64,000 nt of DNA from Desulfobulbaceae bacterium. Its GTDB lineage: Bacteria; Bacteroidota; Ignavibacteria; Kapaibacteriales; UBA2268. The notes beneath the pieces are model-generated. The model ran no database searches, was not told the origin of the DNA, and worked only from the letters and a program-made list of their open reading frames with translations. Positions 28,359 to 36,556 of the stretch are shown here, in pieces; position 1 is the stretch's first letter, and every line of letters starts with the position of its first letter. The DNA lies in contig JAGXRP010000077.1 in NCBI GenBank assembly GCA_018335795.1, positions 62,001-126,000 on the forward strand, written 5' to 3'. The translations under genes and the position numbers were made by a program.

Positions 28359-29645
28359 ATGTCAGAAGGATCATTCAATCCCTTCAATATGGCGCAACAT
28401 CAATTCGACGCCATTGCTGAACAACTTCAGTTAGATGAAGCAACCCGCGATTTATTAAGAAATGTTGACAGAGAGTTCCATTTTAACATTCCAATAAGAA
28501 TGGATGACGGCTCATACAAGGTGTTCAAAGGATTTCGTTGCCAACACAACGACGCTCGCGGACCTGCAAAAGGCGGCATCAGATTTCATCCCCAAGAAAC
28601 AATTGATACTGTGAAAGCACTTTCAATGTGGATGACTTGGAAAACTGCCGTTGTTGATATACCATTGGGCGGTGGCAAGGGTGGCGTAATTTGCGACCCA
28701 CGCAATCTCTCATTACGCGAACAAGAAGCAATTTGCCGCGGTTGGATTCGCCAAGTTGCCAAAAATGTTGGTCCATTGCAAGATGTTCCGGCACCTGACG
28801 TAATGACAAATGGTCAGCACATGCTTTGGATGTTGGACGAATACGAAAGAATGGTCGGCTACAAAGCTCCCGGTTTGATTACCGGAAAACCTTTGGGCAT
28901 GGGCGGTTCTTTAGGCAGAACCGAAGCTACAGGTTACGGTGTGATTTATACCGTTCGTGAAGCTCTGAATGAAATGAACATTGACATCAAAAACACAACT
29001 GCATCATTCCAAGGATTTGGCAATGTAAGCCAGTACGCAATTGACCTTTATACTCAATATGGTGGCAAAGCAATTGCTGTATCAAGTTGGGATAATACTG
29101 ACAAGAAAGCATATACTTATCGTAAAATGTCCGGTCTATATTTGCAAGAATTGCTTGATATCACTAATCGTTTTGGAGAAATTGACCGAAATAAAGCTAT
29201 CGAATTAGGCTACGAAGTACTTTCCGGCGACGCATGGATTGAACAAGATGTTGATATTTTAATTCCGGCGGCTTTGGAGAATCAAGTCAATGCTGAAAAT
29301 GTGAATAGAATTGCACCAAAAGTAAAATTGATTTCTGAAGGTGCTAACGGACCTACAACTCCGGAAGCCGACAAAGTAATTTACGAACGCGGCATCTGGA
29401 TGATTCCTGACTTTTTGGCTAATGCAGGTGGTGTAACATGTTCGTATTTTGAACAAGTACAATGCAACCAAAATTATTTCTGGACAAAACAAGAAGTTTT
29501 GGAAAAATTAGACAGCAAGATGACACACGCTTATCATGCAGTATCTGATTTGGCTCGCGAACGCAATATCTACATGCGCGATGCAGCTTATTTGATTTCA
29601 GTTTCAAGAGTTGCAGAAGCATGCAAATTAAGAGGCTGGGTCTAA
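28359..29645 (+). CDS. gdhA: Glu/Leu/Phe/Val dehydrogenase (glutamate dehydrogenase)
   Basis: The 428-residue protein interconverts glutamate and 2-oxoglutarate plus ammonium with NAD(P). It has the substrate-binding motif PLGGGKGGVICDP with the catalytic Lys region, the DVPAPDVMTNG loop, and the nucleotide-binding stretch ASFQGFGNVSQYA. Length is typical for hexameric GDH. Its sequence alone does not decide the cofactor. It has its own promoter and terminator, so it is monocistronic, linking nitrogen and carbon metabolism. Confidence 0.93.
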   Translation: MSEGSFNPFNMAQHQFDAIAEQLQLDEATRDLLRNVDREFHFNIPIRMDDGSYKVFKGFRCQHNDARGPAKGGIRFHPQETIDTVKALSMWMTWKTAVVDIPLGGGKGGVICDPRNLSLREQEAICRGWIRQVAKNVGPLQDVPAPDVMTNGQHMLWMLDEYERMVGYKAPGLITGKPLGMGGSLGRTEATGYGVIYTVREALNEMNIDIKNTTASFQGFGNVSQYAIDLYTQYGGKAIAVSSWDNTDKKAYTYRKMSGLYLQELLDITNRFGEIDRNKAIELGYEVLSGDAWIEQDVDILIPAALENQVNAENVNRIAPKVKLISEGANGPTTPEADKVIYERGIWMIPDFLANAGGVTCSYFEQVQCNQNYFWTKQEVLEKLDSKMTHAYHAVSDLARERNIYMRDAAYLISVSRVAEACKLRGWV

Positions 29646-29674
29646 TAGCTCCAGATAGCTTTCCTATAGATTTA

Positions 29675-29707
29675 GACTGCTCAAATATTTTTGGGCAGTC
29701 TTTTTTT
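29675..29707 (+). terminator. rho-independent terminator after gdhA
   Basis: GACTGCTC / GGGCAGTC forms an 8-bp stem (one G-U) with a 10-nt loop, followed by seven T. It begins 30 bp after the gdhA stop codon. Confidence 0.85.
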
Positions 29708-29710
29708 ATG

Positions 29711-29815
29711 TCTGAACTATGATTTGAGTTTCTTTATTCATCCGATGACTTGAAGTTTTCAGATGAATTGGTTTGATTAAAGTTGTGCAAAATCTGAGGG
29801 AGTCATCGGATGAAT
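29711..29815. repeat. dispersed repeat: TCTGAACTATGATTT copy plus separated ATTCATCCGATGACT arms
   Basis: TCTGAACTATGATTT (29711-29725) is the outer end of the AT-rich repeat family also seen at 42210. ATTCATCCGATGACT (29736-29750) and AGTCATCGGATGAAT (29801-29815) are exact copies of the arms at 10350-10382, here 50 nt apart. Between them is a degenerate inner arm (TTTTCAGATGAAT). Confidence 0.65.
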
Positions 29816-29826
29816 TGTACTTGTAT

Positions 29827-29928
29827 GAACTATGATTTATATGATTTGAATGATTAAAATGATGAAAGTGAATACATACACCACATTATAAAATCATAAA
29901 AATCATTTTAATCAAAAAAATCATAGTT
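29827..29928. repeat. AT-rich inverted repeat with 9-nt internal period
   Basis: The left arm reads in units TATGATTTA, TATGATTTG, AATGATTAA, AATGATGAA. The right arm reads AATCATAAA, AATCATTTT, AATCAAAAA, AATCATAGT. Left and right ends AACTATGATTT / AAATCATAGTT are inverted. The same build occurs at 42210-42305 and, as a half element, at 39651-39726. Confidence 0.6.
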
Positions 29929-29999
29929 GAGAAAATATAAGAATTTTTTCCGTAGTTTCGTAAAATATAAATTGAACGTATATTATTTAGGACTAAAAT

Positions 30000-30542
30000 A
30001 TGACAAAAGTATTCAAACAGATAACTCTTGCTTTAACATTGTTGATTTCATTTCTTACGGCAGGGCAAACTTTGGCTCAAAAGGCGACAGACACAATCAG
30101 AGTAGATTACTCGTTTTGGGGCAACAGCTATTACTTAGGCGAAATGGAGCACTCAAAAAGTGAAATCAGGGACTTACTTTATGCAAATCCAAGTTCGGAA
30201 AAGTTAGTGAAATCATACTCGACTAATAAAAATTGGGGCTATCTTACGCTTACGACAGGCGCACTATTAACAGCGTATTCATTTTATGAAGCTTGGAGAA
30301 TTGATAACAATTATGCCGGCTCTCCATTTAGTAATCATGGCAGCTATGATGCAACAACTTTTACTATTAGAGCAATTTTAGCTGTGGCGCTAGATATAGT
30401 TGGTATAATGCAATTGACCAGCAGTAATAAACAATTTAATAGAGCAATTAAGGCGTATAATAAGAATTCGCTTTCGTCAAATCTTGACTATAATTTTTAC
30501 ATCGGCTTCAATCGGATTGGTGTTGTCGTGGTTTTTAATTAA
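30000..30542 (+). CDS. hypothetical secreted/membrane protein
   Basis: I do not recognise this 180-residue protein. It starts with a signal peptide (about 1-26, ending TLAQ). Two hydrophobic stretches (about 82-98 and 128-142) could be membrane helices. The middle is rich in Ser, Tyr and Asn. The C-terminus YNFYIGFNRIGVVVVFN resembles an outer-membrane beta-strand end. It is preceded by a weak Bacteroidota-type promoter (TTGA-N22-TAGTTTCG, 29927-29960). The +1-frame ORF at 29927 overlaps and is rejected. Confidence 0.7.
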   Translation: MTKVFKQITLALTLLISFLTAGQTLAQKATDTIRVDYSFWGNSYYLGEMEHSKSEIRDLLYANPSSEKLVKSYSTNKNWGYLTLTTGALLTAYSFYEAWRIDNNYAGSPFSNHGSYDATTFTIRAILAVALDIVGIMQLTSSNKQFNRAIKAYNKNSLSSNLDYNFYIGFNRIGVVVVFN

Positions 30543-30582
30543 AGTAAACTTTGGTCTGCCCAAGGTGTGGCGCATCTAAAGA

Positions 30583-30722
30583 CTACATATTCACAAACAT
30601 CTGAGTTTGGTTGCCGATGAGTATGTAATACACTCCACGAGGCAGATGCGACAAATCAACCCTTAAATTCCTGTTCCCTGAGCTTGTCGAAGGGTGGAAC
30701 GGGGTAGTTAAAAACACATCCC
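30583..30722 (-). pseudogene. orphan remnant of a T9SS type-A C-terminal sorting domain
   Basis: On the minus strand the frame ending at TAG 30583-30585 translates to ...NRNLRVDLSHLPRGVYYI LIGNQTQMFVNM (stop). This is the classic end of a T9SS cargo protein. No start codon, signal peptide or catalytic domain precedes it, and the frame runs back only into the terminator of the tlpA gene. The rest of the gene must have been deleted. The segment CCCTTCGACAAGCTCAGGG sits inside it and looks like an inserted palindromic element. It is too short for the ORF track. Confidence 0.7.
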
Positions 30723-30723
30723 C

Positions 30724-30750
30724 AAAAAAAAAGCTGCCCTAATGGGCAGC
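30724..30750 (-). terminator. terminator of the ccm/tlpA operon
   Basis: On the minus strand GCTGCCC (30744-30750) pairs with GGGCAGC (30733-30739) around a 4-nt loop, then a nine-T run. It lies 34 bp after the tlpA stop codon. Confidence 0.85.
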
Positions 30751-30783
30751 CTATTGAATTTATTTTAAAGTGACATCAAATGA

Positions 30784-31371
30784 TTATGATTTTAATACTT
30801 TGCTGATTGATTTCATGAATTGTGATTTCGCACGCATACCTACTATTACTTCTTCAATTTTGCCGTCAGCACCAATTATGTATGTAGTCGGAACTGAACT
30901 AATGCCGCCATATGCGTTAAAGAGTTCCTTGACTCCAATGAAATTGATATAATTAATTCCTTGAGCTTTCGAGAAACTTGTAACTTTGGTCATAGGGTCA
31001 CGATCTCTTTCCATTGCTACGCCAATTACGACGAAATCTTTGTTCGCTAATTCTTTTTGAATTTCAATTATATCGGGAATTTCTTTGCGACATGGTGGGC
31101 ACCAAGTACCCCAGAAATTTAAAAACACAACTTTACCTTTGGTGAACTCAGCAAAAGTGGTTTCTTTCCCGTTATGAGTAAACTTAAAGTTGACGGGTGT
31201 ACCGGCAACATTGTTCGGTATAACGGAATTGATAGTCAATACAATCGGGTCACCGGCTTTACTTGTAGCTTCGGCTTTCGACGAGTTTGTATATGACATA
31301 ATAAATAAGGCTGCTAAAGCCACGAAGGCAAAGGGCAACGCAAAAGTCTTTTTGAATTTAGTAACAGACAT
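30784..31371 (-). CDS. TlpA/ResA-type thioredoxin (CcmG-like)
   Basis: The 195-residue protein has an N-terminal membrane anchor or signal (about 9-27). A thioredoxin fold follows with WGTWCPPCRKEIPDI, the standard CPPC active site, and the cis-proline segment ISSVPTTYIIG. It lies 64 bp downstream of ccmF and shares its direction, so it probably reduces apocytochrome c cysteines in the periplasm for the Ccm pathway. The name CcmG is not proven from sequence. Confidence 0.85.
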   Translation of the reverse strand: MSVTKFKKTFALPFAFVALAALFIMSYTNSSKAEATSKAGDPIVLTINSVIPNNVAGTPVNFKFTHNGKETTFAEFTKGKVVFLNFWGTWCPPCRKEIPDIIEIQKELANKDFVVIGVAMERDRDPMTKVTSFSKAQGINYINFIGVKELFNAYGGISSVPTTYIIGADGKIEEVIVGMRAKSQFMKSISKVLKS

Positions 31372-31434
31372 AAATTTCTCCTTAATGATTACAATTTTAC
31401 TTTTATGACGATTACAAATGAATATAATTACATA

Positions 31435-33735
31435 TTACTCTTGAGTAATATTATTTTTCCTACCATTTGCCGTGTATTTCGATATCGGAAGCAAGAATCC
31501 AACAACGATAAGTATTGTTCCGAGCCAAACAAGATTGATAAATGGCTTGATTGTAACATCGAATGTAAATATTTCAACGGGTTCGGGTGGCGGCATTCCG
31601 GCTTTTTTGAAAATTAAATGTGCTTTTGTATTATGTACATCGTTCATATCGCGAATGAGTCTAATCATACTGATTTCGACTTCTGTTGACGGAATTTTGT
31701 ACCAATTGGGTTGAGATTCCCATGTGGTCACGTCAAGCATCGAATAAATTGTGTCGGTCCTGGAGTTTTCATCTGCGAATTGTGTTTTTAAGATAGTACC
31801 GATAATGGCGGTATTTCCTTGAACACCTGTAACTTGGTCAAAATCAAATCCTGTAATTGAAATCCTAAGGCTCGAATCAACAGGGGTTAAAGTAGATTCT
31901 CCTTTGCGAAGGTATGCTTCAGGAGCAGTACTTGCAGCTTCAACGGCTTTTGGAGCCAAATAAATATCCTTTTCGACCTTTACAAAAACGCCGGGTTCTA
32001 AAAACGGTGATTGCCATTCGTTAAAATCACTCCAATATATAATTGGTCCAACTACTTTTTCTTCATTACCTTTTTTAATAGAGACGTTATAACGGTATTT
32101 TTCGCGGTCTTTAAATTCTTGTTCGATACGTTTTTTGCCAATGTATGTAAAGTCATATCCGAAAGCCGATTTGGTCTGGTTTTCCGTCAATCTTACTTGC
32201 TGAGTAGCTTCATATCCACCACTTGCGACAACACCCAAAATCAAGAATGCAACTCCAAAGTGAGAAAGGTATGGACCAAGTTTTTTGGGGTTTTTGATAA
32301 GATTTCTAATCAAAAATTCGAGATTTGTGAGAAGTGAAAAAACAGCAGCAAAGGTAAGTAAGATGAAATTGAAGCTGTCTAATCCCATGAATGCAAGCAA
32401 TACTACTAGTAGAGCCGAAGCAATAAATGGAAGAATGATTTTGCCGAATACATCTTTCAAATTGCCGACCATCCATTTTTGGTACAATGAAAACCCGTTT
32501 ATGAGAAGGAACACAATTGCAAAAACAGTCCCGAATTTGTCATAGACCGAAATTTCAATCGCCACTTTCTGTTGTCCAAATAATTCTGCTACTGCGGGCC
32601 AGCTTGTGCCCATTATAACAATAGCAGCCATTGCTAATATCAAAATTGAGCCTAATGTCAAAGAATATTCTTTTGAGAAATCTTTGATTGTGGTTCTGCT
32701 CAAATATTGATTAATATGTTTGTATCTATAGGCAACATAGAAAATCCCAAGACCTAAGTAGGTAATTTGGAACAGAATTAACATCGTATATACAATTGCT
32801 CCCGGAGTTACGAACGAGTGAACAGAAGTGTCACCCAATATGCCGCTGCGAGTAAGAAACGTTGCATAGACTACGAAAATGAAAGAAAGCATTCCGAGTA
32901 TGAGATTCGTTTTGATTAATCCCCCTGTTCGACGTTGCACCATCAAGGTATGAATCAATGCGACGGCAATCATCCACGGAATAAGTGAAGAATTTTCGAC
33001 AGGGTCCCAAGCCCAAAATCCGCCCCAACCTAATGTTTCGTAAGCCCAAAAACCACCAAGCATTATACCCAGACCTAATATTGCAGTTCCGGTCAAAGCC
33101 CAAGGCATTAGGATGTCAATCCAAGTTTTGTATTCCTTTTTGATAAGAGCTGCTAATGCCAATACAAAAGGTACAGCCATCATCGAATAGCCTATAAATA
33201 GTATAGGCGGATGAATCGTAATCCAATAATTTTGCAAAATAGGATTAAGACCTCGCCCATTTGCCGGCATAAATCCTGTTTCGAGCCCTTCGCCTGCAAA
33301 AGTTTCCCATACGTAATCGAAAGGGCTTTTGAATACTAAAATCAATGCTATATAAAAGATAATGGATGTGAAAAAACCCATTGCTAAGGATTCGTATCCA
33401 TTATTCTTAGTGCCGTTTATCAGGAATAACCCAATAATAGCAAGAACTATCATCCATAGCATAAATGAGCCTTGTTGTCCCGAATAAAATGAAGCGACCA
33501 AGAAATAATCGTGCAATTCGGTTGAAGAATACTCCCAAATATAAGTGAATTGGAAGTTATGGCTCAAGATATTTGAAAGCAGATAGATACTTGCTCCCAC
33601 TATTCCGGCGGTCATCAAATAGTAAAAGATTCTGCCTAACTTGCGGAATTTATCTTTTTTGTAGGAAAGTAAATAGAGAATAGTTGACAGTAAACCAAAT
33701 AGGACTGTCAAAATGATTAAAATTTTACCAAACAT
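31435..33735 (-). CDS. ccmF: cytochrome c-type biogenesis protein CcmF
   Basis: The 766-residue multi-pass membrane protein is the heme lyase component of cytochrome c maturation system I. It has many TM helices and the WWD motif GFWAYETLGWGGFWAWDPVENSSLIPW. LTRSGILGDTSVHSF follows, which is the CcmF/CcsA family block. Its C-terminal region holds a large periplasmic part and a final TM. It follows ccmE by 29 bp. Confidence 0.94.
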   Translation of the reverse strand: MFGKILIILTVLFGLLSTILYLLSYKKDKFRKLGRIFYYLMTAGIVGASIYLLSNILSHNFQFTYIWEYSSTELHDYFLVASFYSGQQGSFMLWMIVLAIIGLFLINGTKNNGYESLAMGFFTSIIFYIALILVFKSPFDYVWETFAGEGLETGFMPANGRGLNPILQNYWITIHPPILFIGYSMMAVPFVLALAALIKKEYKTWIDILMPWALTGTAILGLGIMLGGFWAYETLGWGGFWAWDPVENSSLIPWMIAVALIHTLMVQRRTGGLIKTNLILGMLSFIFVVYATFLTRSGILGDTSVHSFVTPGAIVYTMLILFQITYLGLGIFYVAYRYKHINQYLSRTTIKDFSKEYSLTLGSILILAMAAIVIMGTSWPAVAELFGQQKVAIEISVYDKFGTVFAIVFLLINGFSLYQKWMVGNLKDVFGKIILPFIASALLVVLLAFMGLDSFNFILLTFAAVFSLLTNLEFLIRNLIKNPKKLGPYLSHFGVAFLILGVVASGGYEATQQVRLTENQTKSAFGYDFTYIGKKRIEQEFKDREKYRYNVSIKKGNEEKVVGPIIYWSDFNEWQSPFLEPGVFVKVEKDIYLAPKAVEAASTAPEAYLRKGESTLTPVDSSLRISITGFDFDQVTGVQGNTAIIGTILKTQFADENSRTDTIYSMLDVTTWESQPNWYKIPSTEVEISMIRLIRDMNDVHNTKAHLIFKKAGMPPPEPVEIFTFDVTIKPFINLVWLGTILIVVGFLLPISKYTANGRKNNITQE

Positions 33736-33764
33736 ATATATTATCTCAGGAGAATTCTAAAAAA

Positions 33765-34166
33765 TTAATTATTATAAAGTTGTGTCCCTTGTAATTCTTC
33801 GAACTCGCCTTCATATTTAGAAGGGCATTTCGTAAGAATATTGGACGCATGAAATTCATTACCTTCAAACTTGCCTTTGATTACTACCATTGGAGCAACG
33901 TCAAAGTTGTTCGGCTTTGAACCTGTACTTACTACGCGTGCTTTATTGCCAAGTTCGTCAATCATCGAAAAAGTGAATGTATTCGCCTCAGAGTTGTAGT
34001 CTTGACCTTCGGATTGGTCCCATGAACCGATAACTTGGACAACTTTTGCTTTGTCCTTAGCTTCGGGGAAACTTGCGTATTCGATTTTTGAAGAATCGAA
34101 AGAGAAAATAGCGAGTGCGGCAAATATTGCTACCGCAACGATTCCAATTATATATTTCGTTTTCAT
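33765..34166 (-). CDS. ccmE: cytochrome c maturation protein CcmE (heme chaperone)
   Basis: The 133-residue protein has an N-terminal TM anchor (about 5-22) and the OB-fold periplasmic domain. The C-terminal part ASNILTKCPSKYEGEFEEL resembles the CcmE end. The classical heme-binding histidine motif HDENY is not found; ILTKCPSKY takes its place, with Cys and Tyr. CcmE variants with Cys in place of the His are known in some lineages, so the site here is probably the cysteine type. Confidence 0.85.
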   Translation of the reverse strand: MKTKYIIGIVAVAIFAALAIFSFDSSKIEYASFPEAKDKAKVVQVIGSWDQSEGQDYNSEANTFTFSMIDELGNKARVVSTGSKPNNFDVAPMVVIKGKFEGNEFHASNILTKCPSKYEGEFEELQGTQLYNN

Positions 34167-34250
34167 AATTTTCCTTAATTTACAATATTACCTATGTGTA
34201 ATATAACACAATTTTTTCAACTAAAATAGAAAATCGTATCGAAAACGCAA

Positions 34251-34394
34251 CTATTCTTTGATAGAAGCGATTTGCTTTTCCAATTTGCTGACTTTTTTAT
34301 CCAAAGAAAACAAGTAAATACCTATGCCAAACCATAGAATCAAAGCGATTCCCAGTACTACATAGAGCGAATTATCATGCAAGAATTGTTCCAT
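34251..34394 (-). CDS. CcmD family small membrane protein
   Basis: A 47-residue ORF not in the track, with ATG at 34394. It has one TM helix (YVVLGIALILWFGIGIYLF) and a charged C-terminal tail (DKKVSKLEKQIASIKE). It is exactly between ccmC and ccmE, where ccmD is normally found, and has the single-helix topology of CcmD. CcmD sequences are poorly conserved, so position and topology carry the call. Confidence 0.8.
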   Translation of the reverse strand: MEQFLHDNSLYVVLGIALILWFGIGIYLFSLDKKVSKLEKQIASIKE

Positions 34395-34404
34395 ATCAAA
34401 ATCC

Positions 34405-35466
34405 TTAACTCAATTTGTTTTTAATAATGTTCATTCTGACTAAAAGATTGAATAGCCAGAAATATATGACTGTAAATGCAAACAAAGACAGACCGAAACC
34501 CCATACTAAATTCGTATCCAAAGCACTTGGTTGCGCTGAAACAAGAGGACCGGCATTTACATCATCGGCAGAGCCTGGATGCAAACCGCTTGCCATTCTC
34601 GGCAATACAAATACCAAAAAAGGTACTGTTATAAAAGAGATGATTGAATAAACCGAACTTAGTTTTGCTTTACGTTCGGGATTATCAATAGCCGCTCTGA
34701 GAGCAAAGAATGCAGCATAAATCAATATCAAAACGAAAATGGAAGTTTGGCGAGGGTCCCAATTCCAATAGTTGCCCCAATTATACTTTGCCCATAACAT
34801 ACCCGTTACAGTCGCCAGTATTGCGAATAAATTGCCTAATGCGGCTGCAGATGCAGTATTAATGTCATAGTTCAAATCGCCCGTTTTTAAATATCGAATG
34901 GCATAAATCATAGACATTAGATACGCAATTACTGCTATCCAAGCCATGGGCACATGCAAGTTCAAAATTTTGATTCTCTCGTCCAAATTTGGTACAAATG
35001 GATAATCGAAAAGAGGGTTGATATATTTAGTCTCAATAAATTTTATAGCGTCATTTTCCTTATCATATCCGGCTTTGATTACCAATTCCGCATCTTCGGA
35101 AAAGCCATAAGGAAGTTCCGTGGCATGGATGACCAATTTACGATTAAAATTCACTGCTGAAGGGTCTGAAAGGTCTATGGGTTTATCACCTAAATACACA
35201 AACCATTTACCGGATTGCTCGTCGAAGTAATGATTTTCGGTCTTATTTGTTATATGAAGGTTGAGGCTTTCGTAAAATCCTTCCTTTATATAGCGAGCAG
35301 TAGAAAGATTGCCGGAAACAGGCGGTAAAATAGTCAGAATCAGAGCAAATGCCACCATCAAAATAGCAATGACCTTCCACCATAAAGCTTTAGGTTTTGT
35401 ATAACCACCAATTGCAGCGAATAGTGCTGCTAAGATTATAGCCCCAAACATTATAACAAATTTCAT
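34405..35466 (-). CDS. ccmC: heme exporter CcmC (cytochrome c biogenesis permease)
   Basis: The 353-residue protein carries the CcmC/CcsA-family WWD motif WGNYWNWDPRQTSIFVLILIYAAFF, with several TM helices. The N-terminal about 170 residues include an extra TM pair and a periplasmic loop, so this protein is longer than typical CcmC (about 240). It loads heme onto CcmE. It is the first gene of the ccmC-D-E-F-tlpA cluster. ccmA and ccmB are not adjacent. Confidence 0.88.
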   Translation of the reverse strand: MKFVIMFGAIILAALFAAIGGYTKPKALWWKVIAILMVAFALILTILPPVSGNLSTARYIKEGFYESLNLHITNKTENHYFDEQSGKWFVYLGDKPIDLSDPSAVNFNRKLVIHATELPYGFSEDAELVIKAGYDKENDAIKFIETKYINPLFDYPFVPNLDERIKILNLHVPMAWIAVIAYLMSMIYAIRYLKTGDLNYDINTASAAALGNLFAILATVTGMLWAKYNWGNYWNWDPRQTSIFVLILIYAAFFALRAAIDNPERKAKLSSVYSIISFITVPFLVFVLPRMASGLHPGSADDVNAGPLVSAQPSALDTNLVWGFGLSLFAFTVIYFWLFNLLVRMNIIKNKLS

Positions 35467-35529
35467 AAAACCTTTGTAATGTTTTACAAATACAACACAT
35501 ACAAAATTACGAATATTTAATGATATTAT

Positions 35530-35967
35530 TTAGTTTAAATGCTTCTTTAGGATTAAAGTATTGACAGGATTATGTTCATTTGAAGGATAATAGAGGATTT
35601 CGTCCATGACAAGACGCATTATTTTGATACCAAGCCCACCTCTTTTGAGAACTTTGAAATACTTCTCCATATCGGGCAATTCCACATTCGAAGGGTCAAA
35701 TGGAATTGCATTGTCCAAAATTTTTACGATGAATTCTTTGTCAAAGGAGTCAATTTCAACACATAGGAGTTTTGTAGAATCTTTTTTATAAGCATGTTCA
35801 ATTAAATTTGAACAGGCTTCGTCAACTGCAAGCACAATTTTGTTGCAATCTCCATCGCCGAAACCGAAATCTTCTGCTTTCAATTTGACGAAATCACGAA
35901 TTCGTGAAAGTTCGTCAGAGTCAACTGCCGTGCAAATAGTGTTTTCAATTGAATTATCTGGTTTCAT
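35530..35967 (-). CDS. RsbW/SpoIIAB-type anti-sigma histidine-kinase-like ATPase
   Basis: The 145-residue protein is a stand-alone HATPase_c. It has the N-box LAVDEACSNLIEHAY, a G1-like ILDNAIPFDP and the G2 GGLGIKIMRLVMDE. Such proteins phosphorylate a STAS partner on serine and bind a sigma factor or another effector. Its gene overlaps the STAS gene by 4 bp (ATGA), so the two are coupled. The sigma factor or other target is not in the window. Confidence 0.87.
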   Translation of the reverse strand: MKPDNSIENTICTAVDSDELSRIRDFVKLKAEDFGFGDGDCNKIVLAVDEACSNLIEHAYKKDSTKLLCVEIDSFDKEFIVKILDNAIPFDPSNVELPDMEKYFKVLKRGGLGIKIMRLVMDEILYYPSNEHNPVNTLILKKHLN

Positions 35968-36329
35968 CTAAATTGATTATTTGCTAACTTAGAAATAGCA
36001 TCTAGCTCATCAGCATCAATATCAAAAAGCATCGGGAAACCAAGTAAATCAAATACTGAAAAAACTTTATCTTTCATCGAGGCTAATTTGATATCGCCAC
36101 CATTGTTTCTCACATCTTCGATGAATGCCATGAATACACCCAAACCGGCACTACTGATATAGTCCAACTCGCTAAAGTTGACTAAAATTTTGTAGTCTCC
36201 GCCATTAATGATTTGTTGAAAAGTGTCTTCGAGTTTGGGGGCAGTATGTGCATCAAGATAACCGTTCAGATATACACAGTGTATATCATCATTTTTTTTT
36301 GTCTGTATCTTCAATTTTTCATCAATCAT
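35964..36329 (-). CDS. STAS-domain anti-anti-sigma factor
   Basis: The 121-residue STAS protein has the phospho-acceptor region DYISSAGLGVFMAF, where the serine is phosphorylated by the downstream anti-sigma kinase. It is the first gene of a two-gene partner-switching module. A strong ribosome site AAAGGAG lies 6-7 nt before the ATG. Confidence 0.87.
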   Translation of the reverse strand: MIDEKLKIQTKKNDDIHCVYLNGYLDAHTAPKLEDTFQQIINGGDYKILVNFSELDYISSAGLGVFMAFIEDVRNNGGDIKLASMKDKVFSVFDLLGFPMLFDIDADELDAISKLANNQFR

Positions 36330-36556
36330 CGCTTTCTCCTTTGAACATTATTTTTCACTTTAGACTCGCAAAGTCCACAATTGTTATTTAACAAATTACA
36401 ATAATTGTACCGACATATGCTGTTTTCTTTTGAAAAAATTCATCTATATTCAAAATCAAACGATTTCCTCCCTATTTATCGTCTTATCCATACGATATAT
36501 ACGTTTTTTTAAAATGAAAGTTCCAAAATTTATAAGTCATTAAACGTCAAATAGGC

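Noticed and set aside
29927-30163. 78-aa ORF MRKYKNFFRSFVKYK...
   Set aside because: It overlaps the start of the 180-residue hypothetical gene in another frame and lacks a family pattern; the 30000-30542 frame has a clear signal peptide.
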